Shown: piece after piece, positions 1 through 11,700 of the stretch
How the letters are laid out: the number at the start of each line of letters is the position of its first letter
How positions within the stretch are numbered: the stretch's first letter is position 1
DNA from: Gryganskiella cystojenkinii
Lineage: Eukaryota; Mortierellomycota; Mortierellomycetes; Mortierellales; Mortierellaceae
Reading direction: 5' to 3'
DNA length: 64,000 bases
Assembly: GCA_015852425.1 (NCBI GenBank)
Contig: JAAAIG010000061.1
Span: 8,671-72,670, forward strand
Made by a program: the position numbers and the translations under genes
Notes under the pieces: generated by a model
Databases searched by the model: none
What the model was told of the DNA's origin: nothing
What the model saw: only the letters and a program-made list of their open reading frames with translations

Positions 1-2171
1 AGAGGTGGGACTTGTTAGTCCAGGTGTTTTAAAATTTTTGAGATGACATAGGATGTCACTAGACGATCGGCTCCATCGCTCTTACTCTTCTCCTTCTGTC
101 TTGTACGGATCTGCGATCTTGGGGTCATATGAGTGTTTCTGCAACCAGCTATAGCTGTAGTGACTCTTGTGATCGTTGTGGTCCCCTAACAATTTGTCGT
201 TTGCCATCGCAAACGGAGGTCAGTCAAGAAAAGTCTTTCCAGGAGTTACTCAAGCAATCATTGAAAACAGGTCCACACGCAACTTACAAACAATATCGAC
301 TCCCGTCGGCGTCAACGAGACTGACTTTGGGGCAATGTCGCGAGGGAGCTAATTATAAAGTTATAAAGAAAGAAAGTGAGAGTCGATCACTTTTAGTTTG
401 CTGAAGCAAAAAAAATCATGAATCTTAACACATGGCTGATCGATCAGAAGACGGTGGTGTTGGCTGTTGTCCCTTTCCTGGTTATCTTTCTTCTTTTGTT
501 CCTTCATACCTTGAAAGTGTTGACGAGCCGCTGTTTCGTGACGGAGTGATAGCACTCTGGACAATGACAATGATCTCTAAGCCAGAAGTTGTGGCTATGG
601 ACAAAAAGCAAAGAAAAAGTGGGGTCAATGTCGCGTGCAAAAAAACGGTAAATGACATCAGAGAGAAAAAAAAGAGAACCTTCGGGTTTCCTTTTTTTGA
701 CGTTTTTTGTTTGATTGCAAAAAAAAATAACATACAAACGACTCGTGGTACCGTCGATCCATTGAAGATGGACCTTGTTTCCATGGACAGATGCACTGTT
801 CTTGTCCTTCGTATTTACTTTTGCTGGTGGTGTGGTCTTGTTGTTGCACCAAACTGCGCTCTAATTGGGGGTGTGGGATGAATATTGACACGTGGGAATG
901 TTGGTCGTTCTGGCTGTCCTTTTGATGCATGCCAAAAATCTCCAAAAGAAAAATGAATCCTAGGATTGATCTGCCACTGCTTGCTTACTGTGGTGAAGAG
1001 ACGCGGGGCGAGGAAGGCAGTGCGAGGGAGAATTGAAGTGGTCGCCACTGCCTGGGCAGGGATGGCTGTGGATCGGGCAGAAGCGAGTCTAAAATACATT
1101 CCAAGGAGTAAGAAGTGAGGGTGAGTTTGAGGGTGCTTATTTTACACCTTCAGGTATTCACGCGAGCAGTGAAAGAGCTATGGACGGGTCATGGTGGCAG
1201 GAGGTCGGTTACCTCAAGGCAGCCCTTGTGGGGGCGAGGAAGCGAAGCATGAGGAGGACGGCGAAGAAAAGGGAGGGGAGGAACGGAATGTGACGTGGAT
1301 GAGGTGCAAGTGAATGAGACGTAGACTCCAAATAGGTGATGAAGAAAGAAGAAACCAAAAAAAAGGAATGTCAGTTCTCCGTTTGGTGAAACGAAAAAAA
1401 AGTGACCCAAAACGGTTGCGAGTTGCGACGGTCTGAAATGGGAATCAGGAACGGGGGAGAAGGAACAACGGGCAAGTCGTCAAGGTTACACCCTTAAATT
1501 AATTCATATCTGATGGAGATCTGATTTCAACAATGTGGGACAATCGACGCCCAGGGACGCCCAGGGGCCTGAAACTAAAAGGCTGTTGTCGGAGGAAGGA
1601 GACCTTCCTTTTTCTGTAGAGATCGAACGGAGGAAAAGAGGAGGGGAACGAGAAAGCCACACAGATACATCCAACAACAGCCAGAACAGAGACTGACAAC
1701 GACAAGTGAACCACACACTCTGCGTCATTGCGAAGCGCGTGGTCTCATCTTGGGGATCGACTGGCACCAACTCTCCATTCGTCCGTTGTTCCTCCTACAT
1801 TCTGCGTCCGCGTTTCCCCTCCCTCTTGTCGTCACCCACCGTTTTCTTTTGTTCTTTTTTTTTTTGAACTGGGCACTGAGGAAAAACTCTTTATTGTATT
1901 CTTGGCCAGGCTCTTTTTATGTTCTCCCTTTTGTTTCGTATACGTTTACTCCACCTTTCTTTTCTGCTTCTCATCATTCTTTTTACTCCCTCCATTCCCT
2001 TTGCTCACGTTGTCTTTCTTTTCTTTTCTTGACTCCTTTTTGTTTGCCGCTGTCTATCCACCCCTATAAAGAGCAGTCGACAAAAAAGACACGACCTCTT
2101 CTTGTTCCTCTCTTCTTCTCCCTCTCTTCTTCTCCCTCCAAACTCATTCTCTCTTCCTATTTTTACCCCAC
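1..2171. other. Gene-free 5' flank and leader of the F-box-like gene
   Basis: I see no convincing gene in the first ~1.7 kb; the short open frames have no recognisable domains and overlap on both strands. From about 1780 to 2165 the + strand is strongly pyrimidine-rich, with T runs and repeated CTTCTTCTCC blocks. A TATA-like CTATAAAG lies at 2064-2071, about 100 bases before the first ATG of the next gene. The stretch from 1780 is best read as promoter and 5' leader of that gene. Confidence 0.5.
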
Positions 2172-3986
2172 ATGATGGCCATGTCTGTCAATTACTCTCA
2201 GGACACGTTTTCGTCCCCGCGCGACCACACCGGCCTGGACCGAAGGTCCTACAGCGCCTCATCCGCAGAACAGATGCATCGTCGTGTCAAATCCTATGAC
2301 CCAAAGTCTATGCCCGTCGACGAAGCCCATGAACTCAACTCGATTCCCCTCACTACGACTCATTATGCCGACGGACAGTCTTCAAACCACCCATACTCAC
2401 AACAGGAGCACCAATATCAAACCACCAGCACTGGAAGCGGCAACCGAGTCGGTCGGTCTCTGTCGCTCTTCCGTCGTCAGTCAAGGCATTTGCCTGGACA
2501 GGTTGTTCACCAGGGAATTGTCCCTCCTGTTCCTCAAGTGCCCATCCTTCAACATTCAGGCAAAGCCGCGTCTCGTCTCCTGCGTTTGGACGACCATATC
2601 CTGATTCGCATCGCCCGCAATTTTGACCTGGCGCAGCTCATGGCCTTTGCTCATCTCTCCAAGCGTTGCCGCGCCATCACCGCCAAGACACTCACCCTCG
2701 TCCTTCAACGTACAGTTCTCAAGGCAACTTTGTGTCAGGAACGGAAGGCTGTCTTCTCACTCGAGTTTATCTTTCAGCATCTTGACCCCGCCTCTCTTCA
2801 GGCTGTTTTCAGGGCTTCCCAGCTGAAGTCCCGACGTTACTTTGAAAACTCTGCCTTGGCTCGCCCTGTTGTCCATGCTCTGACTTTGGTGACTCCTTAT
2901 GGCGCACACCATCCCATCTTCCGTCTCGCAGGCTTTGATACTCCTTCTGAAGAAAATATCAACAACTACAACAACAACAATGGATCCGAGCCCATGACTG
3001 AGCGTGACCTCGAGCGCGCCACGACTCTGTTGAACCGTCCCTTCCAACTCGACATCAATCATAAGGGTTATTACCGAGTGTCACCCACGACCTCGTGCAT
3101 GGTCGATACACCGTTTTTCCCATCTCAACCTCTGTTGGACCCCCTTGTCCCCGTGGTCATGGAGGGGTTGACTCATGGCCCCCCTTCCTGGGAGATGATG
3201 TACAAGATTGACCTCTTGCCCCCCAACTACCCTCAACGTGTCCAACAACAGCAGGAAAAAATTCACCAGGATCGTGTCCGTCAAGCCAACCTCAATGGAG
3301 AAACCCCTCCACCTCCACCTGCGTCCTTGGGTGCCAAGGTTCAGGGACCAATTACTTCAGGAGCCACAGGATTTGTACCTCTGCCGGCTATCAAATCAGG
3401 ACCGAATCTGCGCTCGATTTTGCCTGAGCCCTCTCCACTCTCGGGTGACAACAACGCCAACACAAATACTAAAGGCGCAAGTGGGCTGAGACGTAAACCT
3501 ACAGTTGTTCGACCTCCTCCAGAAGGCTGGGGTCCACTTCCTCCCATGGCCCCTCCACCAGCCGTGCCAGCCTCGCTCGCTTACCAACTTGGCACGCGCA
3601 CGGTGAATCCTGCTACTGAAGGAAACAGCAACGGACATCCAGCTGTTCAAACACAAACAGGAGTTTCTGCAGGAGGTCTGGCTTCAGGAGGGGTCCCTAA
3701 ATCACCAACGGCTCTTCCCTCAGAGCCTTCGTGTCTAGAACCTGAACTTGCGGAGGAGACAGAACGGTTCCTGACATTGTTGTTTATCCAGTTCCCGATC
3801 CAGACCTTGTTCCCCTATACAGCTGAGGCGGCCAAGAAGAGCAGTGGAGGGGGTATCTCGAATTGGATGTCCAAGAGTAAAATCGGTCGGACGTTAACAT
3901 TGAAGAAGACGCACAATAGCACTGGTAGCCACGGTAACGGATCAGAATTCAGTAAGAAGACGAGTTATGCCCCATTAGGGCAATAA
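2172..3986 (+). CDS. F-box-like protein, otherwise uncharacterised
   Basis: This is a single-exon frame of 604 residues starting with clustered methionines (MMAMSVNYS), so the exact start could be any of three. At roughly residues 135-175 lies a leucine-rich segment beginning LRLDDHILIRIARNFDL and ending in LSKRCRAITAKTL, which resembles an F-box (the Skp1-binding module of SCF ubiquitin ligases). The rest is low-complexity: Ser/Gln-rich at the N terminus, an Asn run (NNYNNNNGS) and long Pro-rich stretches around residues 370-470. A hydrophobic, conserved-looking patch (FLTLLFIQFPIQTLFPY) lies near residue 540, followed by a basic tail. Substrate recruitment for ubiquitination is the family expectation; no LRR or WD40 substrate domain is visible. 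Codon usage and length support a real gene. The F-box call is moderate. Confidence 0.7.
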   Translation: MMAMSVNYSQDTFSSPRDHTGLDRRSYSASSAEQMHRRVKSYDPKSMPVDEAHELNSIPLTTTHYADGQSSNHPYSQQEHQYQTTSTGSGNRVGRSLSLFRRQSRHLPGQVVHQGIVPPVPQVPILQHSGKAASRLLRLDDHILIRIARNFDLAQLMAFAHLSKRCRAITAKTLTLVLQRTVLKATLCQERKAVFSLEFIFQHLDPASLQAVFRASQLKSRRYFENSALARPVVHALTLVTPYGAHHPIFRLAGFDTPSEENINNYNNNNGSEPMTERDLERATTLLNRPFQLDINHKGYYRVSPTTSCMVDTPFFPSQPLLDPLVPVVMEGLTHGPPSWEMMYKIDLLPPNYPQRVQQQQEKIHQDRVRQANLNGETPPPPPASLGAKVQGPITSGATGFVPLPAIKSGPNLRSILPEPSPLSGDNNANTNTKGASGLRRKPTVVRPPPEGWGPLPPMAPPPAVPASLAYQLGTRTVNPATEGNSNGHPAVQTQTGVSAGGLASGGVPKSPTALPSEPSCLEPELAEETERFLTLLFIQFPIQTLFPYTAEAAKKSSGGGISNWMSKSKIGRTLTLKKTHNSTGSHGNGSEFSKKTSYAPLGQ

Positions 3987-4364
3987 GATGGGCAGCCGAT
4001 GACCCAGTCTTTGCCTTCCTTGGCCTTTACCGATTTTCTATAATTATACACTTCTTTTTTTGGTGCTCTCATTATTGCATGGTTCAAAATATACCATTTT
4101 TTTTTTCGTTTGTCGCTCTGTGCTTCCGGGAAGGTTGAAATTTTTCAAGGGGGAGAGGCCGAAGACCACGAGCGGCTGGAATTGATCACATGACCGCTGG
4201 GCTAAGCCACCAGAGAATTTAAAGAGAAAAAAAAAGTCCAAAAAAACCTTTCTGCACCCCCACGCGCCCCACTCTGTCAGACAGAGAGACGGAGAACAGA
4301 ACGCAAATGACATTTCGCGAATGAAAGTAAAAGTTGCATCAATCACATCTCTTCTTCTTCTTTA

Positions 4365-7300
4365 ATGGCCTCCGCAATCCCCATCATGGCCCCGCCAGGA
4401 ACAGCAGCCGCCGAGGGGTCCCCATCCACCCCTGCTGCCGCTACAACATCCTCTACGACAAATGCATGGACGGCAAAAGCATCTGCCGCCGCCGCTGTTG
4501 CTGCCTCTCCGACTGTAGCCTCAGCACTAAAGTCATCCCAACCCGCCAAACGTAATTGAACCCCCCAAATGCTCTTTTATTGTTATTTTGCTCAATTTGC
4601 GTGGCATTGTGCCCTGCAGAAGGAACTAGAGATCGGTGAATAGGCCCATGCGCAAAAGAAAACTTTTTGTCCATCTTGTTCTTGCATTCCTATGAAATGC
4701 ATGCCTGTCGACACAATCATTCCCTCTTTTTTCTGTCCTACGTTCCTTTTCATTGACCCTTCCCTCGTTTTTGTCCACTCGTCTGGATCATTTTTCGATC
4801 TCTTAGCTGTATCGTTGACCAACAGCAACAAGAACCGTACCTGCCGTAACATTGTGATCCATGGGTTCTGCAAATACGAGGGAAAGGGCTGCGAGTTCAA
4901 CCATGATGTCGTAAGTCGAAGGATTTTCTTTCAAAAATGGGCTAACGATATCTTGACGATCAGATCAGTTTTCTATTTGTTTTGTGTTTACTCTCTCACA
5001 GTCAGTGGTACCAACCTAATCGCCTCATGCCTTTTCTCTTTTCCCATTTCTCTTCTCGCTTTTTAGAACAAACCAGCAGCCGTCGCTAGTCCAGAGATGT
5101 AAGGATTCATTTTTTTTGCTTCACGATACTCTGGACAGATCGAGCCATACTTGCAGGAAGAATCTCAAGCTAATCAGCGCATTACGTGGAAGAATAAGAC
5201 ATGGATCACCTCTCGCCCTTGATAACTGACTTACAACTCTTCTTTTTTCTTCCATTCTTGTCTTTTATTTTTTTATACAGTGCCAAAGCGAAACTCCACG
5301 TGAACTCGCCCATATTTAAACCAGCCAACATCAGCTCAGGATCTGTCAAGGCAGAGTCAATCAATGCACCCGAGTTCGTCCCCAAGAGCAGCCAAGGACT
5401 AGCGGATCAGCAAGGGTAAAATGACCAACCGATAGGAGATAATTTTGGTCGTTAAATAGTCGACAGGCGGCCGACGGACCGGCTCACTACTCGCGATTTA
5501 ACACCTCTCTCATCTTTTGTATGGACGAAAACAAATGACCATAGTGTTCAGTCTTTTGCTGCTCCTCTGCAAAACAACCTAGTCAGCAGCATGAGCAGCC
5601 TTCCAGCAGCACCCTATGCTCAGTTCCAGGACGTAAGTGAGATCTCGTCCATTTGCTATCAATCTCTATCGCTTCTGTCATTTTTTGATTTGATGCACTG
5701 GATCCAGTCGACCGGCCTGTTTTTTTAACGAACGAACCATTTTTTTCCTAAAAGTTGTCGCTTCAAGGATCGGCGCCTTATTTTGACGGATCTACGAGTG
5801 GATACTATTACCAAGGATCAGGAGCCATGATGCACCAACCGGTAACTATACCTGGAGCTGGAAAGAGCTACGTTCTTGCATTGCAACCAAATAATTTCAT
5901 ACATTTGTCTAACAGTTCATACCGACTTTTTTCTGCTTCCTCGTTTAGCTCCAGTACCATTTGTACAACACACCTCTGCCTCACGTCTCGAACTTGCTTC
6001 CACATCAAAAGACTATCCATGGGTTTTTTATCGCGGACACCTTGCGAGAGGAACTCCATCGCAAAAACGAGATGATCCTCCAGACTGTCAATGCTCAGGA
6101 ATACGGTTTGCCCGAGGAACTGCACGAGTACCATTCCTTGTACCCTCTGGATCAAACCCAGGAAAAGTCGACAGAAGTCTTTGGATACCAATCCAGCGTC
6201 TACAAGTGTATGTGCAGTGTTGACGGCCGGACCTATGCCCTGCGAAGGATTGAAGGGTTCCGGTTGACGAACGAGGTGGCCATGCAGATGATTGAGTCTT
6301 GGCGTCGGATCCGTCATGCCAATATTGTCTCGATCCGGGAAGCGTTTACGAGCAAGGCGTTTGGGGATCATTCCTTGATCTTTGTCTATGATTACCATCC
6401 TTGTTCCAAGACGCTGTATGATGTTCATTTCGGACCCCAGGCTCAGCTGGCATCCCAGGTGCTTGTCGGAGCACCCAAGACGACTGAACCGGTGATTCAT
6501 GAGCGGATTCTGTGGTCGTATTTAATCCAGTTGGCATCGGCATTGAAAAAGATTCACTCTGCAGGATTGGCGGCTAGGTTGATTGATCCTACGAAAATCC
6601 TTGTTACCGGAAAGAACAGGTAAGTCATTACACCCTGTTTTCGAAATGGCTGTTGTGATCAGACAAAGAATCGCTTGCTTATTATATTTTCTCTTTGTTT
6701 CTGGTTTACGTTTCAATTTAGAATCCGCATGAATTGTTGTGGAATCATGGATATGTTGACCTTCGACTCTGCGCCGAATCTGGCTCATTTACAACAGGAT
6801 GATATCTTGAACCTAGGCCAACTGTTGATGACGTTGGCGTGCAAGTCTTTGACGGCGACCCACAACATTACGAAATCAATCGATTATATCACCCGCCATT
6901 ACTCTCAGGAGATGAAGAACATGATTCTTTTCTTGATGTCTCAACCGACACCTATGAAAACCGTCGACCAGATCATCACCATGCTGGGCTCCCGTGTCTT
7001 GCAGGAGATCAATGACGTTCAGAACGCGAATGATGTTCTGGAATCGGATCTGAGTCGCGAGTTGGAGAACGGTCGGTTGGTGAGACTGATGATGAAGTTT
7101 GGGTTTATCAATGAACGACCCGAGTTTGATATGGACCCGGCTTGGTCCGAAACGGGCGATCGGTACATTATCAAGTTGTTTAGAGATTACGTCTTTCATC
7201 AAGTGGACGAGGCAGGGTTACCCGTCCTAGATGTCGCTCACGTCCTTACTTGTCTTAACAAGGTAAGCAAAGGAAGAAAAATTGAAGGCGTAATGTGCTG

Positions 7301-7513
7301 TTTTGTGTTTATTTTTATTTCCTCCGTTTTTTTCGCACCTCTAATGCGAATACCTGAACTCCTCAACCTTGAACCTGTCGGCAGTTGGATGCAGGCGTAG
7401 AAGAAAAGATTGTGCTCATGTCCAGGGACGAGCTCTCGTGCTTGATTGTCAGTTACCGAGAGATCAAGGCCTGTATCGAGTCTGCATTCCGCGACCTGTC
7501 CAAGTCCAAGTAG
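4365..7513 (+). CDS. PAN3: PAN3, regulatory subunit of the PAN2-PAN3 poly(A) nuclease
   Basis: PAN3 recruits and activates PAN2 for mRNA poly(A) tail shortening in the cytoplasm. Nine exons fit cleanly: 4365-4551, 4807-4910, 5067-5098, 5281-5415, 5545-5632, 5755-5841, 5949-6619, 6722-7262 and 7385-7513, giving 657 residues. Exon 1 is an Ala/Pro/Ser-rich disordered start. Exon 2 encodes the N-terminal CCCH zinc finger (CRNIVIHGFC...GCEFNH). The linker of exons 4-6 is where PAN3 proteins bind poly(A)-binding protein. Exons 7-8 hold the pseudokinase (VFGYQSSVYKCMC, TYALRRIEGFRL, RIRHANIVSIREAF), which lacks a normal HRD/DFG catalytic set. The C-terminal coiled-coil and knob region follows (exons 8-9, ending FRDLSKSK). 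Length is normal for the family. The gene converges on the next one with about 250 bases between stop codons. Confidence 0.93.
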
Positions 7514-7766
7514 CGTTTTTTTTTTTTAAAAAAAAAAAGGAAAAAGGACGAGGAGAAGTTATTTTTTTTCATGAAAAAAAGAAGAAAGATCCATCAAAAC
7601 ATCAGAAAACAAATTCAAAAAGAACAATAAAAAAAGAATATTATTATTATCTACAGCGGTATTGTTTATTTGGCTTGGTTGCAAAAATCCAGCTTGCAAC
7701 GTGGTCGTGGAAAGGAAAGGAATGGGCGTCTATACTCGAGCGGCAATAGAGAGAGGTCTAAAAATT

Positions 7767-9227
7767 CTAAATGGAATCGCCATATTGATTCCTCTGACGG
7801 GACGGTCTCGATTCGAGATCTTCTCTTGTCCTTGGGAAAGCGCTGGGACCATCGACACCACTGGAACCGAAACCGTCTACATCACTATGTTGTCGGACAC
7901 GATCCCATCCTGCGACTGTTGGCAGTGGCTTCTTTGTCGCCTTCTTGCCCAAGCCGTCTTGGTGTTCTTCCTCTGCATCTTCTTCTGTTTCGACGTTCGA
8001 TGATTTGTCCCTGGGCGATCGACCGTCGCGAACTTCGTTCCAGGCAGATCTTGGCATGTTCTTTTGACGAACCTCGTTCCAGTGATGCGAGCTGTTCTGG
8101 ATCTCTTTTGCTTTTTGTTCCGCATTTGCCCAAGCTGCCACAACAAGGAAAGAAAGAAAAAAGGAAGGGTGGGGGAAAGGATTATAAATTCGTCAGCGAT
8201 TATCAATGATAAAGACATGCTTCTCAAAAATCATTGAAACAGTAGGCCAAGTCCTTTCTTTTACCACTGCTGCTGCCCTGTCCACGCTTCACGGCACTGT
8301 TGGGATCCTGTCCTCCATGATAGCCATCGGAATCATGTTGAAACTGCTGCAGAACCAGTTCATCCGACAACAGCTCCGTGGTTCCCTGTCGACGTTGTTG
8401 CGCATACGATTGTGATGATGGAAGTTGAGGAGGGTACTGTCCATGATCTTGTACAGGGAACCGTTGATGACCCGCAGAGGGCATGGTCGATGCATGATCC
8501 TGTCGATGAGCGACACCTCCAGGCCTTGCCGTCTCATCTCTATAAGTTGATAACACGATAGAGGAAAGCAGAAGGTTATTTTGATAGTACACGTACAAGT
8601 TGCTACAATCAATTTTCACAGTTGGTAGTCTTTATCGCCTTCTTCTTCTTCTTGTTGTTATTACCTGACTTCCTGCACAATGGACATGACACGCTTAAAG
8701 TTGGGGATGGATTGGATTGTCCGGACACTGGCCATGGCACCCATAACAAGACCGAGTTGAGAACCGATCAAGAGACCACCCATCGCGACTCCCATGGACG
8801 GAATACCCTTGAGGTTCTTTGCTCTTGCTGAGAAAAACAAAATGGAAGAAGAAAAATCGAGGGTTCGCGCACACGTTAGCCGGACAGTATTAAAGTTGAT
8901 TGCACATAAGCCTCAGTTGTTGAGGCTCTCCTTACCGAGCAATACGCCTCCTGCGCCACCAAGAAGAGATCCAGAGGTCGCTAGAGGAAGAAGTCATATC
9001 ATTACCCGACCAAAAAAAGAGTATGTTTGAGTCCCCTTTTGTCGTTGACAGTGTGTAGTTCGGGAAGAGAAAACGAGTCATGATACAGTTGACGAGGAGT
9101 CCTTGTTACCATAAGAGGAGAGTTGAGTCTTTGCCCTTTCTACAGTCTTGATCTCCTCCTCTGTGAAGCGCTCATTCCTCATCTTTTCCGATATCCTCGA
9201 GTACACGTCCATGCTGTTGCCCGACAT
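7767..9227 (-). CDS. Small membrane protein with glycine-rich hydrophobic segments (OCIA/HIG-like architecture), function unknown
   Basis: Five exons join in frame: 9227-9110, 8980-8936, 8827-8665, 8539-8265 and 8134-7767, for 322 residues. The N-terminal ~40 residues (MSGNSMDVYSRISEKMRNER, then a Glu/Lys helix) lead into two glycine-rich hydrophobic segments, TSGSLLGGAGGVLL and MGVAMGGLLIGSQLGLVMGA. These look like a membrane hairpin with GxxxG packing. The C-terminal ~170 residues are polar, Gln/Pro/Ser-rich and presumably disordered. The layout recalls small OCIA-domain or HIG1-type mitochondrial membrane proteins, but I cannot see a diagnostic motif. A mitochondrial location is therefore only a guess. 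All introns have GT-AG borders and the reading frame is preserved across every join, so the gene itself is well supported. Confidence 0.65.
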
Positions 9228-9620
9228 TTGCTGTTTGTTGGTTGGTGTTGGCGGTGTTAATGTTTAGTTTTGCTTCAAGTGTAAAATACGGCGTGCTGTT
9301 CCTTCTCCGTGTCTTGTGTTGTGGGAAGAAAATGAAAATGTGTCTTTTGGAATGCCAGAAATGCAAAGTTACGTGAGTGTGTGCAGGGGAGGAGATCAGC
9401 TTCAAATACTTCCTTTTTCGATGATGTCATGTGACTGTCCCCCAAAATGGCCATCTGAAATGGGTCAGGGTCGAACACTGAACTCCAAAAAGAGGCGCGT
9501 GTCCTGCACGAATGCTCCTTGAGATCTCCCTTCTTTTCATTCTTCAATTCGACTTTTCTCTTCTCTTCATCCTTTCAATTGATCCTCCCGTTCTCTTTTT
9601 CAATTCATCACCGAAACGAA

Positions 9621-10959
9621 ATGCATCCCTTCCAGGAAGGACCGTTGTCGACGGCACCGATCACTACAACTGCAACGGACGATACCACACTTCATACACT
9701 CGACACCCCAAAGGAACAAGAAACGACCACAGAACAAGCTGATGCTGGCTCGAGTGTAAGCGCAGTAGTTTCCTCAAACTCGACGACCGACCTCCAAATC
9801 AATGGCACGCAGAAGCAGCAAGAGCAACAGGAGCAAGAACAGGAACAGAGACCAAAACATCCAGTTTACGATGGTGATGGCACTGACCCTTACCATACAC
9901 AGATTCCTGAGCAGTCACCAATGGATTGGGTTGCCTACACGGTCTCACTCAACTACAACCGCGTAAGTTTCCCTGGTTGCTTTCTGCCTCTGAACTGTGG
10001 ATGTTCTTTCGAAAGTGAACCTTCGCTGACAATTTTTTTTCTCTTTTCTTTTTGATATGTTGCCCACTTGTCATGTGTTTTCTGTCCCTGCCCCCCTTTC
10101 ACTCACAACAACAACAATGAATAGCTCGCCACCTCACTCTTTCAGTCAATCACTCGTTGGCACTGGTACGATCGAATTCCGAATACGCCCTTGATCCTTG
10201 GCGCTGTCCCCTCGGAGCAGCTATTGGTTCAATTGCAGAAAGAAGAACATGTCCAGGATATCATCAACATGTGTGCTGAATTCTCGGGTCATCTTGACAA
10301 AATGCAAGAACTCGAGCTTCGACAATGTTGGATCCCGACCAAGGATTTTCACACGCCCACTCTGGAGAGTATCTGGACCGGGGTCCGGTATATCGAGAAA
10401 TGGGAACGTCGCTGTGGGTCCAAAGAAGTGGAGGACGAGAGCCTTGGCACGACGGCGACCGTGAACGATAGAGATAGGAGCGTCATGTACTTGCACTGCA
10501 AAGGTATAAACAAACAAAAAACAAAACAAAAAAAAGGCTGCGCCCAGTGATTGTTTTGTACCTTTCGCCCCTTGCCTTGCTGTTGCACGAAAAAATTAAC
10601 TCTTACCTTTTTTTTTCAAACCTTCGCTACAGCTGGCAGAGGCCGGAGCGCGACCGTGGCCCTTAGTTGGTTGGTATTCGCCTACAAATTGACAAGGCTT
10701 GAAGCCCAGGCGATTTTGTTGAAGGCTCGAGGTCAGGTATGCACGCGACCGCTATTCGTTGAGACCCGATGAGGTTACTACGATTATTCCAAAACGAATT
10801 CGGGTGAATTGATTTTTTGTTTTCTAAAATCTATCCTAGGTCGACAAGAACGTGCACTTGCACCCAGAGGTGATTGCATTTGAGCAAGAGGTCCAAGAAC
10901 AGGAGAAGCAAGGTTCCATTGTTCGAAAGGACTGGCCTGGAACACTTCGTCATTATTAG
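9621..10959 (+). CDS. PTPMT1-like dual-specificity phosphatase
   Basis: Four exons (9621-9962, 10125-10503, 10633-10736, 10840-10959) encode 314 residues. The core reads WYDRIPNTLILGAVP, then a long helix-rich stretch, then the P-loop HCKAGRGRSAT. This gives the CX5R signature with catalytic Cys and Arg, followed by SWLVFAYKLTRLEAQ. The WYDRI...LGA block before an HCKAGR(G/S)RSAT loop is characteristic of PTPMT1-type phosphatases. In animals and plants PTPMT1 dephosphorylates phosphatidylglycerophosphate on the path to cardiolipin. Related plant-type DSPs act on other substrates, so the substrate here is inferred. The first ~95 residues are a Thr/Gln/Glu-rich disordered extension with a Q-E run (QQEQQEQEQEQ) and no clear mitochondrial presequence, which is unusual for PTPMT1. 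A pyrimidine-rich leader precedes the ATG. The general acid is likely the Asp in WIPTKDFHTPT. Confidence 0.82.
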
Positions 10960-11210
10960 CAGTATGACCATAATCCCATGCCCCGTCTCAAAAATAAAAA
11001 AAAAATGGAAAGAAGTCATTGACGGCATCCTAGGTTTGTGCAATGCAAACTCAAAGACGCAGGTCTGAGTTGTTTGACACAAAAAGTGTACGTGTTCAAC
11101 GGAGATGCGCTGATTATGAGGGGAGGAGGATCAAATGCCACCACCATCATAGGCAGATGCTATCCAAGTGGACGCGTTTGGTCTCATACGTGATTTTTCT
11201 CTTTTTGGCG

Positions 11211-11218
11211 TATAAAAG
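11211..11218 (+). promoter_or_regulatory. TATA box of the LEA-like gene
   Basis: TATAAAAG lies 80 bases upstream of the ATG at 11298. It is followed by a CA-rich leader (CACACTCACACTACTC). This is the clearest TATA element seen in the window and fits a strongly inducible gene. Confidence 0.65.
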
Positions 11219-11297
11219 CCGACCCTCCATTTGATTTTTCCCACAACACAAACCCCCACTTAAACACACACTCACACTACTCTGAAAACTTAACGAT

Positions 11298-11555
11298 ATG
11301 GATCGATCCAACAAAACCGCAGAAAACGTCTCGGAGGCCACCGGCCGTGTCGCTGATCAAGCCCAGGGCGCTGCCCGCGGCGCTGCCCAGGCCACTGGTC
11401 AACGTCAGCAAGACCAGCAAGGCCAGCAGGGCCAGCAAGGTCAGCAAGGTCAGCTGAACAAGGAGAACCGCTCAGCCGAGTATGTCGGTTCTAACAAGCA
11501 CGGTTCTAACCTGCAATCGGACAAGAACAACGATATCAACAATAACCGTCAGTAA
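11298..11555 (+). CDS. Small hydrophilic LEA/stress-type protein
   Basis: This single exon encodes 85 residues with no hydrophobic segment. The N-terminal half (NKTAENVSEATGRVADQAQG) has the Ala/Gln/Lys/Thr pattern of group-3 LEA and CsbD-like stress proteins. The middle is a GQQ repeat (QQGQQGQQGQQGQ) encoded by a 9-bp tandem repeat of CAGCAAGGT type at about 11414-11454. The C terminus is Asn-rich (NKHGSNLQSDKNND). It is probably a desiccation/stress protectant or another intrinsically disordered protein; this is inferred from composition. The TATA box upstream and the polyadenylation-like AATAAA at 11617-11622 support an expressed gene. Confidence 0.65.
   Translation: MDRSNKTAENVSEATGRVADQAQGAARGAAQATGQRQQDQQGQQGQQGQQGQLNKENRSAEYVGSNKHGSNLQSDKNNDINNNRQ
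11414..11454 (+). repeat. 9-bp tandem repeat encoding Gln-Gln-Gly
   Basis: Consecutive imperfect copies of CAGCAAGGT/CAGCAGGGC sit inside the LEA-like gene. They encode a GQQ repeat. The copy number is likely to vary between strains by slippage. Confidence 0.75.
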
Positions 11556-11700
11556 ACAAAGCATTTTTTTGCAAATAACTGAACCAAAACATTGTTGTTG
11601 GTCTCTACAAGTGTAAATAAACAAAACACTGTACATAAACAATCATTTAATGCTGAACTGTTGAACTGTTGATATATCTCTTTGTTTTTCTGTGAAGATG

